A stretch of DNA of 64,000 nt from Streptomyces sp. HNM0575 (GCF_012726265.1 NZ_JAASAG010000002.1:868001-932000), one strand, 5' to 3'; counted from the stretch's first letter, positions 25,007 to 33,693 are shown. A program made the numbers and translations. Notes: generated from the sequence alone by a model not told the origin.

Positions 25007-26310
25007 GCCGTCGCCTCCGCGGCGGCCCGCGCCGCGTCGGGCAGCGCATCGGCGACGCGCTCCAGCGCACCGTCGTCGTGCGCTGTCGAGACGAACCACG
25101 ACTCGAAGGCGGAGGGCGGCAGATACACGCCCTGCTCCAGCATCGAGTGGAAGAGCGCGGTGAAGCGGAACACCTCCTGGGCCCTTGCCCCCTCGTAGTC
25201 GGTGACGGGCTCGTCGGTGAAGAACACGGAGAACATGTTGCCCGCGGCCTGCACTTGATGCGCCACGCCCGCCTTGCTCAACGCCTCGGTGACGGCACCG
25301 CGCAGCTGCTCGGACGCCGAGTCGACCGCCGCGTACGCCGCGTCGTCCAGCAGTCGCAGCTGAGCCAGGCCCGCGGCGGTGGCGACCGGATTCCCGGAGA
25401 GGGTGCCGGCCTGGTAGACGGGCCCCTCCGGGGCGAGCTGGGCCATCACGTCAGCCCGTCCGCCGAAGGCCGCGGCCGGGAAGCCACCGCCCATCACCTT
25501 GCCGAACGTCATCAGATCGGGGACGACTTGGTCGATCCCGAACCAGCCCTGCCTGCTGACGCGGAAGCCCGTCATCACCTCGTCCGAGACGAACAGCGCG
25601 CCGTGCTCCCGGCACAGCTCCTTCAACTGCCCGTTGAAGCCCGGCTCCGGCGGGACGATGCCCATGTTGCCGGGGGACGCCTCGGTGATGACGCACGCGA
25701 TCGCGCCCGGCTGCGCGGCGAACGCGGCCCGTACGGCGTCGATGTCGTTGTACGGCAGCACGATCGTCTCCGCCGCCTGCGCCTCGGTGACTCCCGGCGT
25801 GCCCGGCAGCCCGAACGTGGCGACGCCCGAACCCGCCGACGCCAGCAGCGAGTCCACATGCCCGTGGTAACAGCCCGCGAACTTCACGACCTTGGAGCGC
25901 CCGGTGAATCCCCGCGCGAGCCTGATCGCCGACATCGTCGCCTCCGTGCCGGAGGAGACGAGCCGCACCCGCTCGACCGGTCCGATGCGGTCCACGATCT
26001 CCTCCGCCAGGGCGACTTCGCCCTCGCCGGGCGTGCCGAAGGACGTGCCCCGGCTCACCGCCTCCTGCACGGCGGCGATCACCTCGGGGTGGGAGTGGCC
26101 GAGGATCATCGGTCCCCACGAGCAGACGAGGTCCACGTACTCCCGTCCGTCGGCGTCCACGAGGTACGGACCGGCACCGGACACCATGAACCGGGGCGTA
26201 CCGCCCACTGCTTGGAAGGCGCGGACCGGAGAATTCACGCCTCCCGGCGTCACGGCGGCGGCGCGGTCGAAGAGCGACTGCGATACTGGGGCCTCGTACG
26301 AGTAAGTCAC
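25003..26310 (-). CDS. hemL: Glutamate-1-semialdehyde 2,1-aminomutase HemL
   Basis: 435 residues, standard length. PLP-dependent class III aminotransferase that converts glutamate-1-semialdehyde to 5-aminolevulinate in the C5 heme pathway, after HemA (at 53-55 kb here). The PLP lysine is K271 in [11 protein letters not shown], and the N-terminal [12 protein letters not shown] is family-specific. GTG at 26310 is the start. It heads the minus-strand unit running through the phosphatase to ccsB, linking heme supply to cytochrome c assembly. Confidence 0.95.
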   Translation of the reverse strand: MTYSYEAPVSQSLFDRAAAVTPGGVNSPVRAFQAVGGTPRFMVSGAGPYLVDADGREYVDLVCSWGPMILGHSHPEVIAAVQEAVSRGTSFGTPGEGEVALAEEIVDRIGPVERVRLVSSGTEATMSAIRLARGFTGRSKVVKFAGCYHGHVDSLLASAGSGVATFGLPGTPGVTEAQAAETIVLPYNDIDAVRAAFAAQPGAIACVITEASPGNMGIVPPEPGFNGQLKELCREHGALFVSDEVMTGFRVSRQGWFGIDQVVPDLMTFGKVMGGGFPAAAFGGRADVMAQLAPEGPVYQAGTLSGNPVATAAGLAQLRLLDDAAYAAVDSASEQLRGAVTEALSKAGVAHQVQAAGNMFSVFFTDEPVTDYEGARAQEVFRFTALFHSMLEQGVYLPPSAFESWFVSTAHDDGALERVADALPDAARAAAEATA

Positions 26311-26642
26311 AGGGCCATGGTGTCAGAGCATCGTGAGAGCACTGCGTCGTCTTGCCGCGGGTGGGTAAGCGAGACGCAGGAGGCCGGTGAGGTACCGGCC
26401 CGGTAACGCGGGGATTACCCGGGCGCTGCGGGGCGTTTCACGGACCGCAGGGCGGGGAGGTCTCTGTCACGATGATCGGGTTGCGCGGCGGCGGCCGCGA
26501 GTGGTCGGGTGGTGACATGCAGCGCGGTGGTGGACTGGGAGAGGGTACCGGGGACCTCGGTCCGGAGCGCGCGCGGGGACGCCACCGTAGAGACGCGGCG
26601 GAGAGAGACACAGGGAGCAGCAGGGGTGGCGGCCGAGTGGGG
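26311..26642. other. Intergenic region hemL / conserved hypothetical, with inverted repeat
   Basis: 332 bp between divergent genes. An inverted repeat with CCCGGTAA (26399-26406) and TTACCCGGG (26415-26423) arms could be an operator. The upstream open frame from 26472 is Gly/Arg-rich and looks non-coding. Confidence 0.4.
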
Positions 26643-27071
26643 GTGACCTACAAGTACTTCGGCGCACCGGACGGCGCGACGGCTGCCCGGGTCCCGGTCT
26701 CCATGCGCCCCGAGGAGCTCGGCGGAGACGAGCTCGGCCACGGCATGTTCACCAAGATCAAGCCGGAGACCATGGCCGCGATGGTGCTCACGGGCATCGA
26801 GGGCATACCTCTTCACCGGGTCCCGCCGCTCGAACTCGTGGTGCTGCACCCGGATTACGCCGTCGTCAAGCTGCCCATGACCGTCGTGGACCCGCTGCGC
26901 GGCATCGGCGAGGAGTCGGTGGGCGCGGCGGCCTTCATCTGGTCCACGGTGCCCGACCGCGCGGGCCCGCAGGACGCGTTCAACGTGTATCAACTCCTGC
27001 ACGAGTGGCAGGACTTCTCCGACCGTCTGCACATGGCGGGCCACCAGCCGTACTGCCTGGTGTGGCCCTGA
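26643..27071 (+). CDS. Conserved actinobacterial hypothetical protein
   Basis: 142 residues from the GTG at 26643 (VTYKYFGAPDG). The coherent sequence starts here; 57 residues of Gly/Arg-rich open frame upstream (to 26472) look non-coding, and a GTG at 26637 is also possible. The protein has no signal peptide or membrane helix and a mixed alpha/beta composition, with conserved-looking blocks GMFTKIKPETMAAMVLTG, VVLHPDYAVVKLPMTVVD and HQPYCLVWP. I recognise it as a streptomycete conserved protein without a known function. It is convergent with the TetR gene, only 3 nt apart. Confidence 0.65.
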   Translation: MTYKYFGAPDGATAARVPVSMRPEELGGDELGHGMFTKIKPETMAAMVLTGIEGIPLHRVPPLELVVLHPDYAVVKLPMTVVDPLRGIGEESVGAAAFIWSTVPDRAGPQDAFNVYQLLHEWQDFSDRLHMAGHQPYCLVWP

Positions 27072-27074
27072 CCG

Positions 27075-27746
27075 CTACGGGCTCTCCGCCGTGAGATAGC
27101 GCTGCACCGTGGGTCCCAGCCAGTTCACGATCTCCTCGTGCGTCAGTCCGACCGAGAACGGCAGCTTCAGCACGTAACGGCTGACGGCCATCCCGAGGAC
27201 CTGCGAGGCCAGCAGCGCCGCACGCAGGGGCACTTGCTCCGGGTCCGGGCACACCGTGGCGACGACGGGCGCCACTTGGTCGCGGAAGACCGAGTGCACG
27301 CGCTCCGCGCCCGCCGGGTTGGTGACGCCGACGCGCAGCAGTGCGTTGAGGGTCTCGTCGCCCTCCCAGCGGTGCAGGAAGTGGCGTACGAGCCGGGTGC
27401 CGATCTCGTCGGCGGGTACGCCGCTCAACTCCGGGAGCCGCAGGTCGATTTCGGAGGCGGCGGCGAAGAGGCCCTCCTTGTTGCCGTAGTAGCGCATGAC
27501 CATCGAGGGGTCGATGCCGGCGTCGCGCGCTATGGCGCGGATCGTCGCCCGCTCGTATCCGTCCGTGGCGAAGCGCTCGCGTGCGGCGCGCAGGATCGCC
27601 GCACGCGTCGAGTCCGAGCGGCGCGTGGACCGGACGGGAGCCGCCTGCGCGGAGGCCGCATGGGCCTTGCCGGCTGCGGCGACGGACGGGGCCGCGGCTT
27701 CGGCGGAGGCTCCCGCACGGGGGCGTGACTTCGCTTCGTCTTCCAC
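27075..27746 (-). CDS. TetR-family transcriptional regulator
   Basis: 223 residues. About 40 Ala-rich N-terminal residues precede the TetR DNA-binding domain (TRAAILRAARERFATDGYERATIRAIARDAGIDPSMVMRYYGNKEGLF), then a C-terminal ligand domain of the TetR_C type with FLHRWEGDE. GTG at 27746 has a TACAGT -10 box 7 nt upstream, so a leaderless transcript is likely. A 16-bp palindromic site (27761-27776) lies in the -10/-35 spacer, the usual place for autorepression. The same site is found over the promoter of the monooxygenase gene at 31673, its probable target. Confidence 0.88.
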   Translation of the reverse strand: MEDEAKSRPRAGASAEAAAPSVAAAGKAHAASAQAAPVRSTRRSDSTRAAILRAARERFATDGYERATIRAIARDAGIDPSMVMRYYGNKEGLFAAASEIDLRLPELSGVPADEIGTRLVRHFLHRWEGDETLNALLRVGVTNPAGAERVHSVFRDQVAPVVATVCPDPEQVPLRAALLASQVLGMAVSRYVLKLPFSVGLTHEEIVNWLGPTVQRYLTAESP

Positions 27747-27753
27747 GCCAACG

Positions 27754-27759
27754 ACTGTA
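27754..27759 (-). promoter_or_regulatory. -10 element of the tetR-type gene
   Basis: TACAGT on the minus strand, 7 nt before the GTG start at 27746, giving a leaderless transcript. Confidence 0.6.
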
Positions 27760-27760
27760 G

Positions 27761-27776
27761 GCCAACGTGCGTTGAC
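27761..27776. promoter_or_regulatory. Predicted TetR operator, autoregulatory
   Basis: GCCAACGTGCGTTGAC has perfect CAACG / CGTTG arms around a 2-nt centre. It sits just upstream of the -10 box. Fifteen of 16 bases recur at 31554-31569. Confidence 0.7.
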
Positions 27777-27860
27777 GGACCAGACCCCTGGTCACGGGGT
27801 ACGGAAGCCGGCGCTGCCCGGGGAGTGCGGGAGCACCGGCGGTCCCGTGCGGCCGCCGTC

Positions 27861-28604
27861 TCAGGGCACGGGCGACAGCGACGGCAGGACGATCTCCCGG
27901 TGCACGGAGCGGATGTGCGCCTCCACCGCCTGCCCGGCACGCTCGGCCTCACCGGCCGCCACGGCGTCGTAGATCTCGTGATGCTCGGAGCGCAGCCGGG
28001 CGGCGACCGTCTCCCAGTCGTCGACGCGGTTGAAGACGGTGAGCAGCGTCTGCCGCACCGCGTTGCGCACGGACACGGTCAGGTCGGCGACGAGGCGGTT
28101 GCCCGCCGCCTCCGCGATGGCGACGTGGAAGTCCGTGTCGCAGTCGTTGAACGCCTCGCGCGGAAGGCCGGCCGCGTCCATGCGGTCCAGTTGCTCACGA
28201 ATCCGCGCGAGGTCGTCCGGACCGGCGCGCTCGGCGGCGAGCCGGGCACTGGAACGCTCCAGTACGGCACGTGCCTCGACGACGTCGTCGAGCGGGAAGT
28301 GCGCGAGCGCGATGTGCAGTCTGAGGAACTGGGTGAGCCCCGCGTCGGGCATGGCTGCGATCACGTTCCCCGAATCCGGTCCCGTGCCGACACGGGGCCG
28401 CAGCGCCCCCTGCGCCTCCAGCACGCGCAGCGCCTCGCGCACGGCCGCCCTGCTCACCCCGAGCAGTTCGCTCAACTCCCGCTCGGGCGGCAGCCGGTCG
28501 CCCACCCGGAGCCTTCCGTTGTGGATGAGCTGCTCGATCCTGGTGAGCACGAGTTCGTACGTACGGGAACGGGCCACGGGTTCCCAGTCGTCCGGCCCGG
28601 CCAT
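27861..28604 (-). CDS. GntR-family (FadR/FCD) regulator of the permease
   Basis: 247 residues. N-terminal GntR winged helix (GDRLPPERELSELLGVSRAAVREALRVLEAQGAL) and C-terminal FCD domain with the metal-type residues DTDFHVAIAEAAGN and RSEHHEIYDAV. LldR-type members respond to lactate or related acids. ATG at 28604 has AGGGG a few nt upstream; the longer frame is discarded. It is divergent from the lactate-type permease, and two TGGTC-N-GACCA sites fill the shared upstream region, so it should control the permease and itself. Confidence 0.88.
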   Translation of the reverse strand: MAGPDDWEPVARSRTYELVLTRIEQLIHNGRLRVGDRLPPERELSELLGVSRAAVREALRVLEAQGALRPRVGTGPDSGNVIAAMPDAGLTQFLRLHIALAHFPLDDVVEARAVLERSSARLAAERAGPDDLARIREQLDRMDAAGLPREAFNDCDTDFHVAIAEAAGNRLVADLTVSVRNAVRQTLLTVFNRVDDWETVAARLRSEHHEIYDAVAAGEAERAGQAVEAHIRSVHREIVLPSLSPVP

Positions 28605-28702
28605 GAAACCCCTCCCGAATCCGCGGCGTCGTGCCACTCGCCCGGTGGCGCCGAAACGGCACGGCACCTGTCGCCGGGAGCGCAATCCAATCACCCATGC
28701 TT

Positions 28703-28713
28703 TGGTCGGACCA
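28703..28713. promoter_or_regulatory. GntR operator 1
   Basis: TGGTCGGACCA, matching the TGGT-N3-ACCA pattern bound by FadR-subfamily GntR proteins. Located upstream of the permease -35 element. Confidence 0.7.
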
Positions 28714-28729
28714 CATCATGTGCGGTCCC

Positions 28730-28758
28730 TGGACAGCGAGTTGGGCTCTTCATAGTGT
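28730..28758 (+). promoter_or_regulatory. Promoter of the lactate-type permease gene
   Basis: -35 TGGACA (28730-28735), 17-bp spacer, -10 TAGTGT (28753-28758). Transcription should start near 28765, 35 nt before the ATG. Confidence 0.65.
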
Positions 28759-28775
28759 GTGGCAGCTTCTTTGCA

Positions 28776-28786
28776 TGGTCTGACCA
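28776..28786. promoter_or_regulatory. GntR operator 2
   Basis: TGGTCTGACCA, same arms as operator 1, placed just after the predicted transcription start of the permease gene, where bound repressor would block elongation or open-complex formation. Confidence 0.7.
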
Positions 28787-28799
28787 AATCCGTACGGGG

Positions 28800-30620
28800 A
28801 TGCCCTTGTACCAGCCCGCGCTCTCTCCGCTCTCCGGCGGCCTCGCGCTGTCGGCGCTCGTGGCCACGGTGCCGCTGCTGACCCTGTTCCTCCTGCTCGG
28901 AGCGGCCCGGGTACGCGCGCACTGGGCCGGACTCGCCGCTCTGGCCGTCGCGGTGGGCATCGCCGTCGCCGTGTACGGGATGCCGCTGAAGCTGGCGGCC
29001 CTCGCCGCGAGCGAAGGCGCCGTGTTCGGCCTCTTCCCCATCGGCTGGATCCTGGTGACGGCCATCTGGCTGTACCAACTGACCGTCGTCAGCGGCACGT
29101 TCGAGGATCTGCGCCGCTCACTCGGTCTCATCAGCGACGACCCGCGGGTGCTGGCGGTCGTGCTGGCGTTCTGCTTCGGCGCCCTGCTGGAGGCGCTCGC
29201 GGGCTTCGGCGCACCCGTGGCGATCACCGGGATCATGCTGATCGCGCTGGGCTTCCCGCCGTTCCGCGCGGCGGTGACCGTGCTGGTCGCCAACACCGCG
29301 CCCGTCGCCTTCGGCGCCATGGGCATACCCGTCATCACGGCGGGCGGGCTGACCAAGATCCCGTACACGGACATCGGCGCGTACGTCGGCCATCAGGTGC
29401 CGCTGCTCGCGCTCTTGGTGCCGCTGCTGCTGACGGTGCTGGTGGACGGCTTCCGCGGGCTGCGGCAGATATGGCCGGTCGCGCTGGTGTGCGGCGCGAC
29501 CTTCGCGCTCGTGCAGTACGTCAGCTCCAACTACATATCCGTGGAGCTGACCGACATCATCACCTCGCTCGCCAGCATGGTGGCGGCCGTGGTGTTCATG
29601 AGGTTCTGGCGGCCGCGGGGCAGCGAGGAGGCGAGGGCCGAACTCCTCGGCGAGGCCGGCGGACGGGGCCGCTACGACGCGGGCGGGCAGCGGACGGCGA
29701 CGGCGCGCGGATCAAACGGCGGGCACGGAGGACACGGAGGACCGACGGGCGGACCGTACGGCCACCGCGAACAGCACGGCGACCACGGGCGAGGACGCGG
29801 GCACGCGCGGCACGGCACCGCGGCACACGCACCGCGCACCGGCCACGGAGCCGCACCCGTGCGCCCGCCGGCGGACGGCAGACGCCTGGCCTCGGCCTTC
29901 GCCCCGTACATCATCGTCATCTCGGTCTTCTCCGTCGCCCAACTGTGGACGCCCGTCAAGGAGTTCCTCGGCGCCACCGACATCGCCGTCCCCTGGCCGG
30001 GCCTGGACGGAAAGCTGCGCACCGTCTCCGGCGGCGAAGTGGACTCCACGGTCTACAACCTGGCGTGGCTGTCCTCCCCCGGGACCCTCCTGCTGCTCTC
30101 CGGCGTCATCACCGCGCTCGTGCTCCGCATCGAACCGCAGTCCGCGCTGCGGGAGTTGGGCGCCACGCTCGTCAAGCTGCGCACGGCGCTGCTGACCGTC
30201 GCGTCCGTGCTCGCGCTCGCGTACGCGATGAACCTCTCCGGCCAGACCATCACCATCGGCACGTTCGTGGCCGGGAGCGGAAGCGCGCTCGCGCTGCTCT
30301 CCCCGGTGCTCGGCTGGTTCGGCACCGCGGTCACGGGCTCCGACACCTCGGCCAACGCGCTCTTCGCGACCCTCCAGCACACCGCCGCCAAGGGAGCCGG
30401 CCTCGATCCGACGCTGCTGGTATCCGGGAACACCTCGGGCGGCGTCGTGGGCAAGATGATCAGCCCGCAGAACCTCACCATCGCCGCGACCGCGGTCGGC
30501 TGCGCCGGCCAGGAGTCCGAACTGCTGCGCGCGACGCTCAAGTGGAGCCTCGGACTGCTGCTGATCCTCTCCGTGTTGATCTATGCACAGTCCGGCATCC
30601 TGGCCTGGACGCTGCCGTAG
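28800..30620 (+). CDS. L-lactate permease family transporter (LctP/LldP)
   Basis: 606 residues, about 13-14 membrane helices. Family stretches include FGALLEALAGFGAPVAITG, ANTAPVAFGAMGIPVI and the C-terminal GSDTSANALFATLQ and SGNTSGGVVGKMISPQN. LctP members move lactate or glycolate with protons. A His/Gly/Arg-rich cytoplasmic loop of about 85 residues (nt 29620-29880) is longer than usual. ATG 28800 aligns with the family N-terminus; the long upstream frame crosses the promoter and is not coding. Regulated by the divergent GntR gene. Confidence 0.9.
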   Translation: MPLYQPALSPLSGGLALSALVATVPLLTLFLLLGAARVRAHWAGLAALAVAVGIAVAVYGMPLKLAALAASEGAVFGLFPIGWILVTAIWLYQLTVVSGTFEDLRRSLGLISDDPRVLAVVLAFCFGALLEALAGFGAPVAITGIMLIALGFPPFRAAVTVLVANTAPVAFGAMGIPVITAGGLTKIPYTDIGAYVGHQVPLLALLVPLLLTVLVDGFRGLRQIWPVALVCGATFALVQYVSSNYISVELTDIITSLASMVAAVVFMRFWRPRGSEEARAELLGEAGGRGRYDAGGQRTATARGSNGGHGGHGGPTGGPYGHREQHGDHGRGRGHARHGTAAHAPRTGHGAAPVRPPADGRRLASAFAPYIIVISVFSVAQLWTPVKEFLGATDIAVPWPGLDGKLRTVSGGEVDSTVYNLAWLSSPGTLLLLSGVITALVLRIEPQSALRELGATLVKLRTALLTVASVLALAYAMNLSGQTITIGTFVAGSGSALALLSPVLGWFGTAVTGSDTSANALFATLQHTAAKGAGLDPTLLVSGNTSGGVVGKMISPQNLTIAATAVGCAGQESELLRATLKWSLGLLLILSVLIYAQSGILAWTLP

Positions 30621-30681
30621 CGCTTTGACATCCTTTGTACTTCGGGCCCGTGGCCGTGCCATCAGGGAGACGACTGAAGAA

Positions 30682-31386
30682 GTGGACCGCTTGTCCCAGC
30701 ACACGTCATCCGACCCCGGCAGGCCCGCGTTCAACCGCGAGGCGGCGCGCAGCACGCGCCAGGCCCTCGGGATGCGGGCCGAGGACGTCGCGTCCACGAT
30801 GCTCAGCGCGTACGGCGTGCAGGTCACCCCGCTGACGGTGCTCAGCTGGGAGTCGGGCGACCAGAGCCCCGGCGAGCGGGAGTTGGCGGCTCTGGCGGGT
30901 GTGCTGTGGTGCTCGGTGGGCGACCTCATGGGCTCGCTGAGCAGTGTGCACCAGCACCGGCTCGCCCGTGGCGTCTCGACGTTCGACATGGCGCTGCGCC
31001 TGGGCGTCTCCCCCGCCGAGTACGAGGAGATGGAGCGCAGCGGACGGTGGCGGCTGACCGGGCGTCAGGCCGAACTCCTCGCGGAGGCACTCGCGTTGCC
31101 GCTCCGCGCGTATCTCGACGTCACCGGGCTCGGCGCCGAGGTGGGCGAGCTGCTGCTGCGTGCGGTCACGAACCGCTGGCAGCCGTACGTACAGCCCGTG
31201 TGCAAGCTGCTGGACCTGCCGCGGGCGCGGGTCAGCGGGATCCTTCACCATCTGCACTCCGAATACCAGGCCATGGTCGGCACGTTGGACTGGGGCGGCG
31301 GCACGATCTCCATGGAGCCCGGCGAGGAGGGGCGCGCGTTCCTGGCGCGCCTGGTGGACCTGTTCTGCGCGCGCCTGGACGACTGA
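30682..31386 (+). CDS. XRE-like helix-turn-helix regulator
   Basis: 234 residues from GTG 30682; TTG 30691 is also possible with a GAAGAAG ribosome site. The sequence holds an XRE-type HTH (ARSTRQALGMRAEDVASTML, followed by VLSWESGDQSPGERELAALA), then a second, weaker HTH-like region (ARGVSTFDMALRLGVSPAEYEEME). The C-terminal 100 residues resemble no domain I can name. It lies 61 nt after the permease gene, and a TTGACA at 30625 suggests its own promoter. Target unknown. Confidence 0.7.
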   Translation: MDRLSQHTSSDPGRPAFNREAARSTRQALGMRAEDVASTMLSAYGVQVTPLTVLSWESGDQSPGERELAALAGVLWCSVGDLMGSLSSVHQHRLARGVSTFDMALRLGVSPAEYEEMERSGRWRLTGRQAELLAEALALPLRAYLDVTGLGAEVGELLLRAVTNRWQPYVQPVCKLLDLPRARVSGILHHLHSEYQAMVGTLDWGGGTISMEPGEEGRAFLARLVDLFCARLDD

Positions 31387-31466
31387 GCGCGGGGCGGCGC
31401 CGGCGCCGCTCTCATCCGCGGGCAGGCGAGCGTGAGTTCGCAGCCCGGGGCGCGTGGGCGGACCCC

Positions 31467-31522
31467 GTGAGCCGGGCTGCGTGAGCCGGGTCCCGTGAGC
31501 CGGGCCCTGTGAGCCGATTCCC
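31467..31522 (+). repeat. 14-bp tandem repeat, four units
   Basis: Four units beginning GTGAGCCG (31467, 31481, 31495, 31509), the last diverged, in the gap before the operator-rich promoter of the monooxygenase gene. Confidence 0.85.
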
Positions 31523-31553
31523 CGTAGACCGGCACCTGAGCCAACACCCGTGG

Positions 31554-31627
31554 GCCAACATGCGTTGACATCGCCGAGAGGGCCCATCTACCGTGGTGCC
31601 AACGGGTGTTGACCAACGTCTGTTGAC
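31554..31627. promoter_or_regulatory. Cluster of three TetR-type operators
   Basis: Three sites share CCAAC-N4-6-GTTGAC: 31554-31569 (one mismatch to the tetR site), 31598-31613 and 31612-31627, the latter two overlapping. A further half-like CCAAC lies at 31541. They bracket the predicted promoter, consistent with repression by the TetR protein encoded at 27.1 kb. Confidence 0.68.
31565..31594 (+). promoter_or_regulatory. Promoter of the aromatic monooxygenase gene
   Basis: -35 TTGACA (31565-31570), which is the right arm of the first operator, 18-bp spacer, -10 TACCGT (31589-31594). The second operator begins 4 nt after the -10 box. Confidence 0.6.
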
Positions 31628-31672
31628 ATCGGCATCCGCTTGTCCGGCCTTGTTCGGCGATCGGGAGGACTC

Positions 31673-33424
31673 ATGGCACCCAGCGGCACCCGAGCCACCG
31701 GTACGGCTCCCGGCGGCGAGCCGGAGCGCATCGCCCACGGCGGCGACCGGACCGCGGACGTGATCGTCGTCGGCGCGGGGCCCACGGGGCTCATGGCCGC
31801 CGGGGACCTCGCCGAGGCCGGGCACCGGGTCACGCTCGTCGAGCGCCGCCCGGAGGGGATCAGCAACCTCACCCGCTCCCTCGTCGTGCACGCCCGCACG
31901 CTGGAGCAGCTGGACGCCCGCGGTCTGGCCGACGAACTGATCGGCACGGGCGCCCGGATGGAGACGCTCGGCCTCTTCGGACGTGCGGAGCTGCGACCGT
32001 CGCGGCTGCCGAGCCGCTTCCCGTTCGTACTGGTCACCGGCCAGTACGAGGTGGAGCGGCTGCTGGAGCGGCGCGCCCGCAAGGCGGGGGTGACCTTCGT
32101 GCACGGCACGGAGGTGCTGGAGCTCCGCCAGGACGGCTCGGGCGTCGAGGTCGACGTCGCGGCCACGCCGCCGGAGGAGGGGGCGTACGACGGAACGGTT
32201 CCCGCGTACGGGAGCGAGACGGAAGGCGGGGCCGATGCGGGGGCGGGGGCCGAGGCGTCCTCCCCGGCCGACGCCTCCGTCACGGCCGAAGCGGGCCGTA
32301 CGGCCGACGCGTCCGGCACCACGGAGTCGGCCGAGACGGCCGAAACGGCCGGGGCGACCGCCACGGCCGGGACCGCCGACGCGCCCCGCACGCTTCGCGG
32401 CTCCTACGTCATCGGCACCGACGGCGTGCACAGCACCGTCCGCGAACTGCTGGGGCTGCCCTTCCCCGGCAAGTCCGTGATCCGTTCGATCGTGCTGGCC
32501 GACGTCCGGCTGACCGACCCGCCGTCCAACCCCTTCCTCGTCAACGCGACGCAGGACGGTTTCGCGCTCATCGCGGGCTTCGGAGACGGCTGGTACCGGG
32601 TGATGGGCTGGAGCCGCCACCGGCAGCTGCCCGACACCGAGCCCGCCGGACTGGAGGAGGTCAGGGAGCTCGCGGTGGCGGCACTCGGCTCCGACCACGG
32701 GATGCACGACCCGCGCTGGATCTCCCGCTTCCACAGCGACGAACGGCAGGCACCGCGCTACCGCGTGGGCCGGGTCTTCCTCGCGGGCGACGCCGCACAC
32801 GTCCACTCGCCCGCCGGCGGCCTGGGCATGAACACCGGCCTCCAGGACGCGGCGAACCTCAGCTGGAAGCTCTCGGCCGTGCTGCGCGGCCACTCCCCCG
32901 CCACGCTCCTGGAGACGTACGACGGCGAACGGCACCCCGTGGGCAGCCTCGTGCTGCGCATCAGCGGCACCATCATCCGGCTCGCCCTCGCGCGTTCCGC
33001 CGCGGGCCGCACGCTGCGCGCCACCGGGGCCGGACTCCTCAGCCGCGTACGCCCGTTGGCCGGACGTGCCGTGCGGACGGTCTCCGGCATCGCCATCTCC
33101 TACCCGGCGCCGCGCGGCTCCCATCCGCTCGCCGGCAGGCGCGCGCCGGACCTGCCGCTCGCCTCCGGGTCCCGTCTCTACGAGGCGCTGCGCGCGGGCT
33201 CGTTCGTACTCGTCTCGCCTGTGGACGCGCCTCCGCCGGACACGGGCGTGGAGGCCGACGACCGTACGGTCCACGTGCGTTCGGCGTCGACCGGCGGCCG
33301 GACCCTGCTGGTACGGCCGGACGCCTATATCGCGTGGGCGAGCGACAAGCAGGATCCGCAGGGGCTGCGTCAGGCGCTGGCGGAGTGGACGGGCTCACCG
33401 GCGGTACGGGAAGTGGAAGCGTAA
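31673..33424 (+). CDS. FAD-dependent aromatic monooxygenase (PHBH/TetX-like)
   Basis: 583 residues. Class A flavoprotein monooxygenase: GxGxxG in VIVVGAGPTGLMAAG, the DG motif YVIGTDGVHSTVRELLG, and the GD motif VFLAGDAAHVHSPAGGLGMN. Such enzymes hydroxylate phenolic or polyketide substrates with NAD(P)H and O2. An Ala/Glu/Thr-rich insert of about 60 residues (nt 32190-32390) sits just before the DG motif. The C-terminal 90 residues look like the thioredoxin-like domain of the MhpA/RdmE group. GGGAGG lies 4 nt before the ATG at 31673. Its promoter carries TetR-type operators, so induction by substrate or toxin is likely. Confidence 0.88.
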   Translation: MAPSGTRATGTAPGGEPERIAHGGDRTADVIVVGAGPTGLMAAGDLAEAGHRVTLVERRPEGISNLTRSLVVHARTLEQLDARGLADELIGTGARMETLGLFGRAELRPSRLPSRFPFVLVTGQYEVERLLERRARKAGVTFVHGTEVLELRQDGSGVEVDVAATPPEEGAYDGTVPAYGSETEGGADAGAGAEASSPADASVTAEAGRTADASGTTESAETAETAGATATAGTADAPRTLRGSYVIGTDGVHSTVRELLGLPFPGKSVIRSIVLADVRLTDPPSNPFLVNATQDGFALIAGFGDGWYRVMGWSRHRQLPDTEPAGLEEVRELAVAALGSDHGMHDPRWISRFHSDERQAPRYRVGRVFLAGDAAHVHSPAGGLGMNTGLQDAANLSWKLSAVLRGHSPATLLETYDGERHPVGSLVLRISGTIIRLALARSAAGRTLRATGAGLLSRVRPLAGRAVRTVSGIAISYPAPRGSHPLAGRRAPDLPLASGSRLYEALRAGSFVLVSPVDAPPPDTGVEADDRTVHVRSASTGGRTLLVRPDAYIAWASDKQDPQGLRQALAEWTGSPAVREVEA

Positions 33425-33440
33425 GCGGCCTGACGGCGAG

Positions 33441-33620
33441 CACGGGACCGCGGGGTTCCGTATCCGCGAGCACGGGACCGCGGGGTTCCGTATCCGCGGG
33501 CACGAAACCGCGGGGCTCCGTATCCGCGGACACGAAACCGCGGGGTTCCGTATCCGCGGGCGCGGGACCGCGGGGCTCCGCAGCGACGGGCGCGGGACCG
33601 CGGGGCTCCCTGGCCGCGGC
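33441..33620. repeat. 30-bp tandem repeat, six units
   Basis: Six contiguous 30-bp units starting at 33441, 33471, 33501, 33531, 33561 and 33591, each with ACCGCGGGG near its centre; the first four are nearly identical, the last two have diverged. All frames stay open across it because the unit is divisible by three, but no start codon with a ribosome site was found, so it is treated as intergenic. Confidence 0.9.
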
Positions 33621-33687
33621 ACGCGGGACCGCACGTAGACGAGATCGCCCGCGACCCGCGCCCTCCGTGCACACCGCGGGCCTCGCG

Positions 33688-33693
33688 TAACCT
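33688..33693 (+). promoter_or_regulatory. -10 element of the ynfA-type gene, leaderless
   Basis: TAACCT ends 6 nt before the ATG at 33700. Confidence 0.55.

Noticed and set aside
27825-28799. N-terminal extension of the lactate permease
   Set aside because: The upstream open frame runs antisense through the GntR gene and across its own promoter and operators.
33441-33620. Possible CRISPR array at the 30-bp repeats
   Set aside because: Units are directly contiguous without unique spacers, and no cas genes are nearby.
33395-33690. Open frames on both strands across the 30-bp repeat array
   Set aside because: Repeat unit divisible by three keeps all frames open; no start signal, and products are pure repeats.
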